DNA of 64,000 nucleotides from assembly GCA_039090855.1 (NCBI GenBank), contig CM076990.1, positions 196,731,232 through 196,795,231 of the forward strand, read 5' to 3'. The notes under the pieces were generated by a model, which saw nothing but the letters and a program-made list of their open reading frames with translations, had not been told where the DNA came from and did no database searches. Shown piece by piece: positions 63,490-64,000 of this stretch. This stretch comes from Macrothele yani (lineage: Eukaryota > Arthropoda > Arachnida > Araneae > Macrothelidae). A program made the translations under genes and the position numbers. The first letter of the stretch is position 1. Each line of letters begins with the position of its first letter.

Positions 63490-63983
63490 TTTTTTCATAC
63501 AGTATTCATAATAAAGCTCCAAAGAAAAAATTCACATGGGGTAATACCAGAAGAACGGGGTGACCATGCCGTCGAACCCCCACGTCCAGTGCAACGCCCT
63601 AGAAAATGTTGGTCTAAAGATCTGCGTACATCCAAAGATGTACGCAGATCTTTAGACTGCGTACATCTTTGGATGTACTGGTTAAATGATGTCTTCAATA
63701 TCCTAGAGTTGTGGAATTGCAAATTGTTCTGACATGTCCAGGTACGTTATGCAAGTAGCGCATGTCTTCCACCTTTTCGTCCAAAATGGAAGGTCTCCGG
63801 TGGTTTTGCCTTTCAAGACACTTCCTGTTGCTTTGAATTTATTTACCCATTGTTCGATGCTCCTTCATGTCGGCAGCTGTCTCTTGTACTCCGTTTTGAA
63901 CTTACGCTGAACTGTTGTCAAATATTTTGACTCCGCAAGCCAAAACACATACGCTGCTTTCTTCACTGGGGAAGCCATGTCTG
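63490..63983 (-). pseudogene. mariner-like (HTH DUF4817-type) transposase, internally deleted
   Basis: The ATG at 63983 opens MASPVKKAAYVFWLAESKYL and TTVQRKFKTEYKRQLPT, then a stop, SIEQWVNKFKATGSVLKGKT and LPFWTKR. This is the helix-turn-helix half found in a mariner-related family widespread in arthropods. From about 63600 to 63490 a C-terminal piece reads STAWSPRSSGITPCEFFLWS, the WPPRSxDLTPCDFFLWG region of the catalytic domain, where Glu stands in for Asp. The middle of the protein is missing, and a palindrome (63612-63657) sits in the gap. It may continue beyond 63983, but the window ends there. Confidence 0.82.
63612..63657. repeat. Perfect 20-bp palindrome plus a third arm
   Basis: The arms gtctaaagatctgcgtacat and its inverse surround the 6-nt loop ccaaag. 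The next 22 bp (gcgtacatctttggatgtac) repeat part of it again in inverse. It looks like a local fold-back copying event. Confidence 0.9.
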
Positions 63984-64000
63984 CTGTATTTCGTGTTTGG

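Overview
This window is nuclear DNA of a metazoan, almost certainly an arthropod. It is AT-rich, has no prokaryotic operons, and carries tRNA-headed SINEs with poly-A tails, RTE-type LINE fragments ending in (TGA)n, LTR remnants, and many Tc1/mariner transposons of the kinds common in arthropods. I cannot fix the order or species from sequence alone. I found no convincing host protein-coding gene. Nearly every readable protein segment belongs to a transposable element.

Layout. 0-4.4 kb: a deleted Tc1-like element (247-1620), a mariner remnant with an internal 46-bp triplication, and one structurally complete DD34E Tc1-like element (2619-4163) whose transposase (minus strand, 2870-3901) is uninterrupted. 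5.9-9.6 kb: a 57-bp tandem repeat bounded by inverted repeats, a 409-bp fold-back element, and a Tc1 copy. 9.6-18.7 kb: mostly unassigned AT-rich DNA with microsatellites, several tRNA-like sequences, a DD36E Tc1 relic, two SINEs and a 34-bp tandem repeat. 18.7-26 kb: an RTE 3' half, then two Tc1 elements that each host a solo LTR with a clean target-site duplication; one of them also hosts another Tc1. A mariner relic follows.

26.5-37.7 kb: a 374-bp fold-back element, two related mariners (the second expanded by three tandem duplications with a nested 12-bp minisatellite), several RTE fragments including an inverted pair sharing 3' flank, a decayed SINE, and a mariner deletion derivative that still encodes only its DNA-binding half. 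39-43.5 kb: a truncated Tc1, another Tc1 relic, an RTE fragment, and a DD36E Tc1 intact except for its start codon and one stop. 44-47 kb: two diverged tandem-repeat fields and a tRNA-containing repeat in direct and inverted copies. 49-61 kb: seven more Tc1 relics, two with internal triplications over the second catalytic Asp motif, and a 38-bp satellite of about 18.5 copies. 62-64 kb: a palindrome splitting a GIY-YIG-like nuclease reading frame and an internally deleted mariner-like relic.

How it fits together. Tc1-type elements of both the DD34E and DD36E spacing insert at TA and serve as landing sites for LTR elements, SINEs and each other, so the nesting gives relative ages. Most copies are dead. 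The 2619-4163 copy is the main candidate for a recently active source. Recurrent themes are tandem triplication within transposase genes, fold-back elements, and tRNA-like cores inside inverted repeats.
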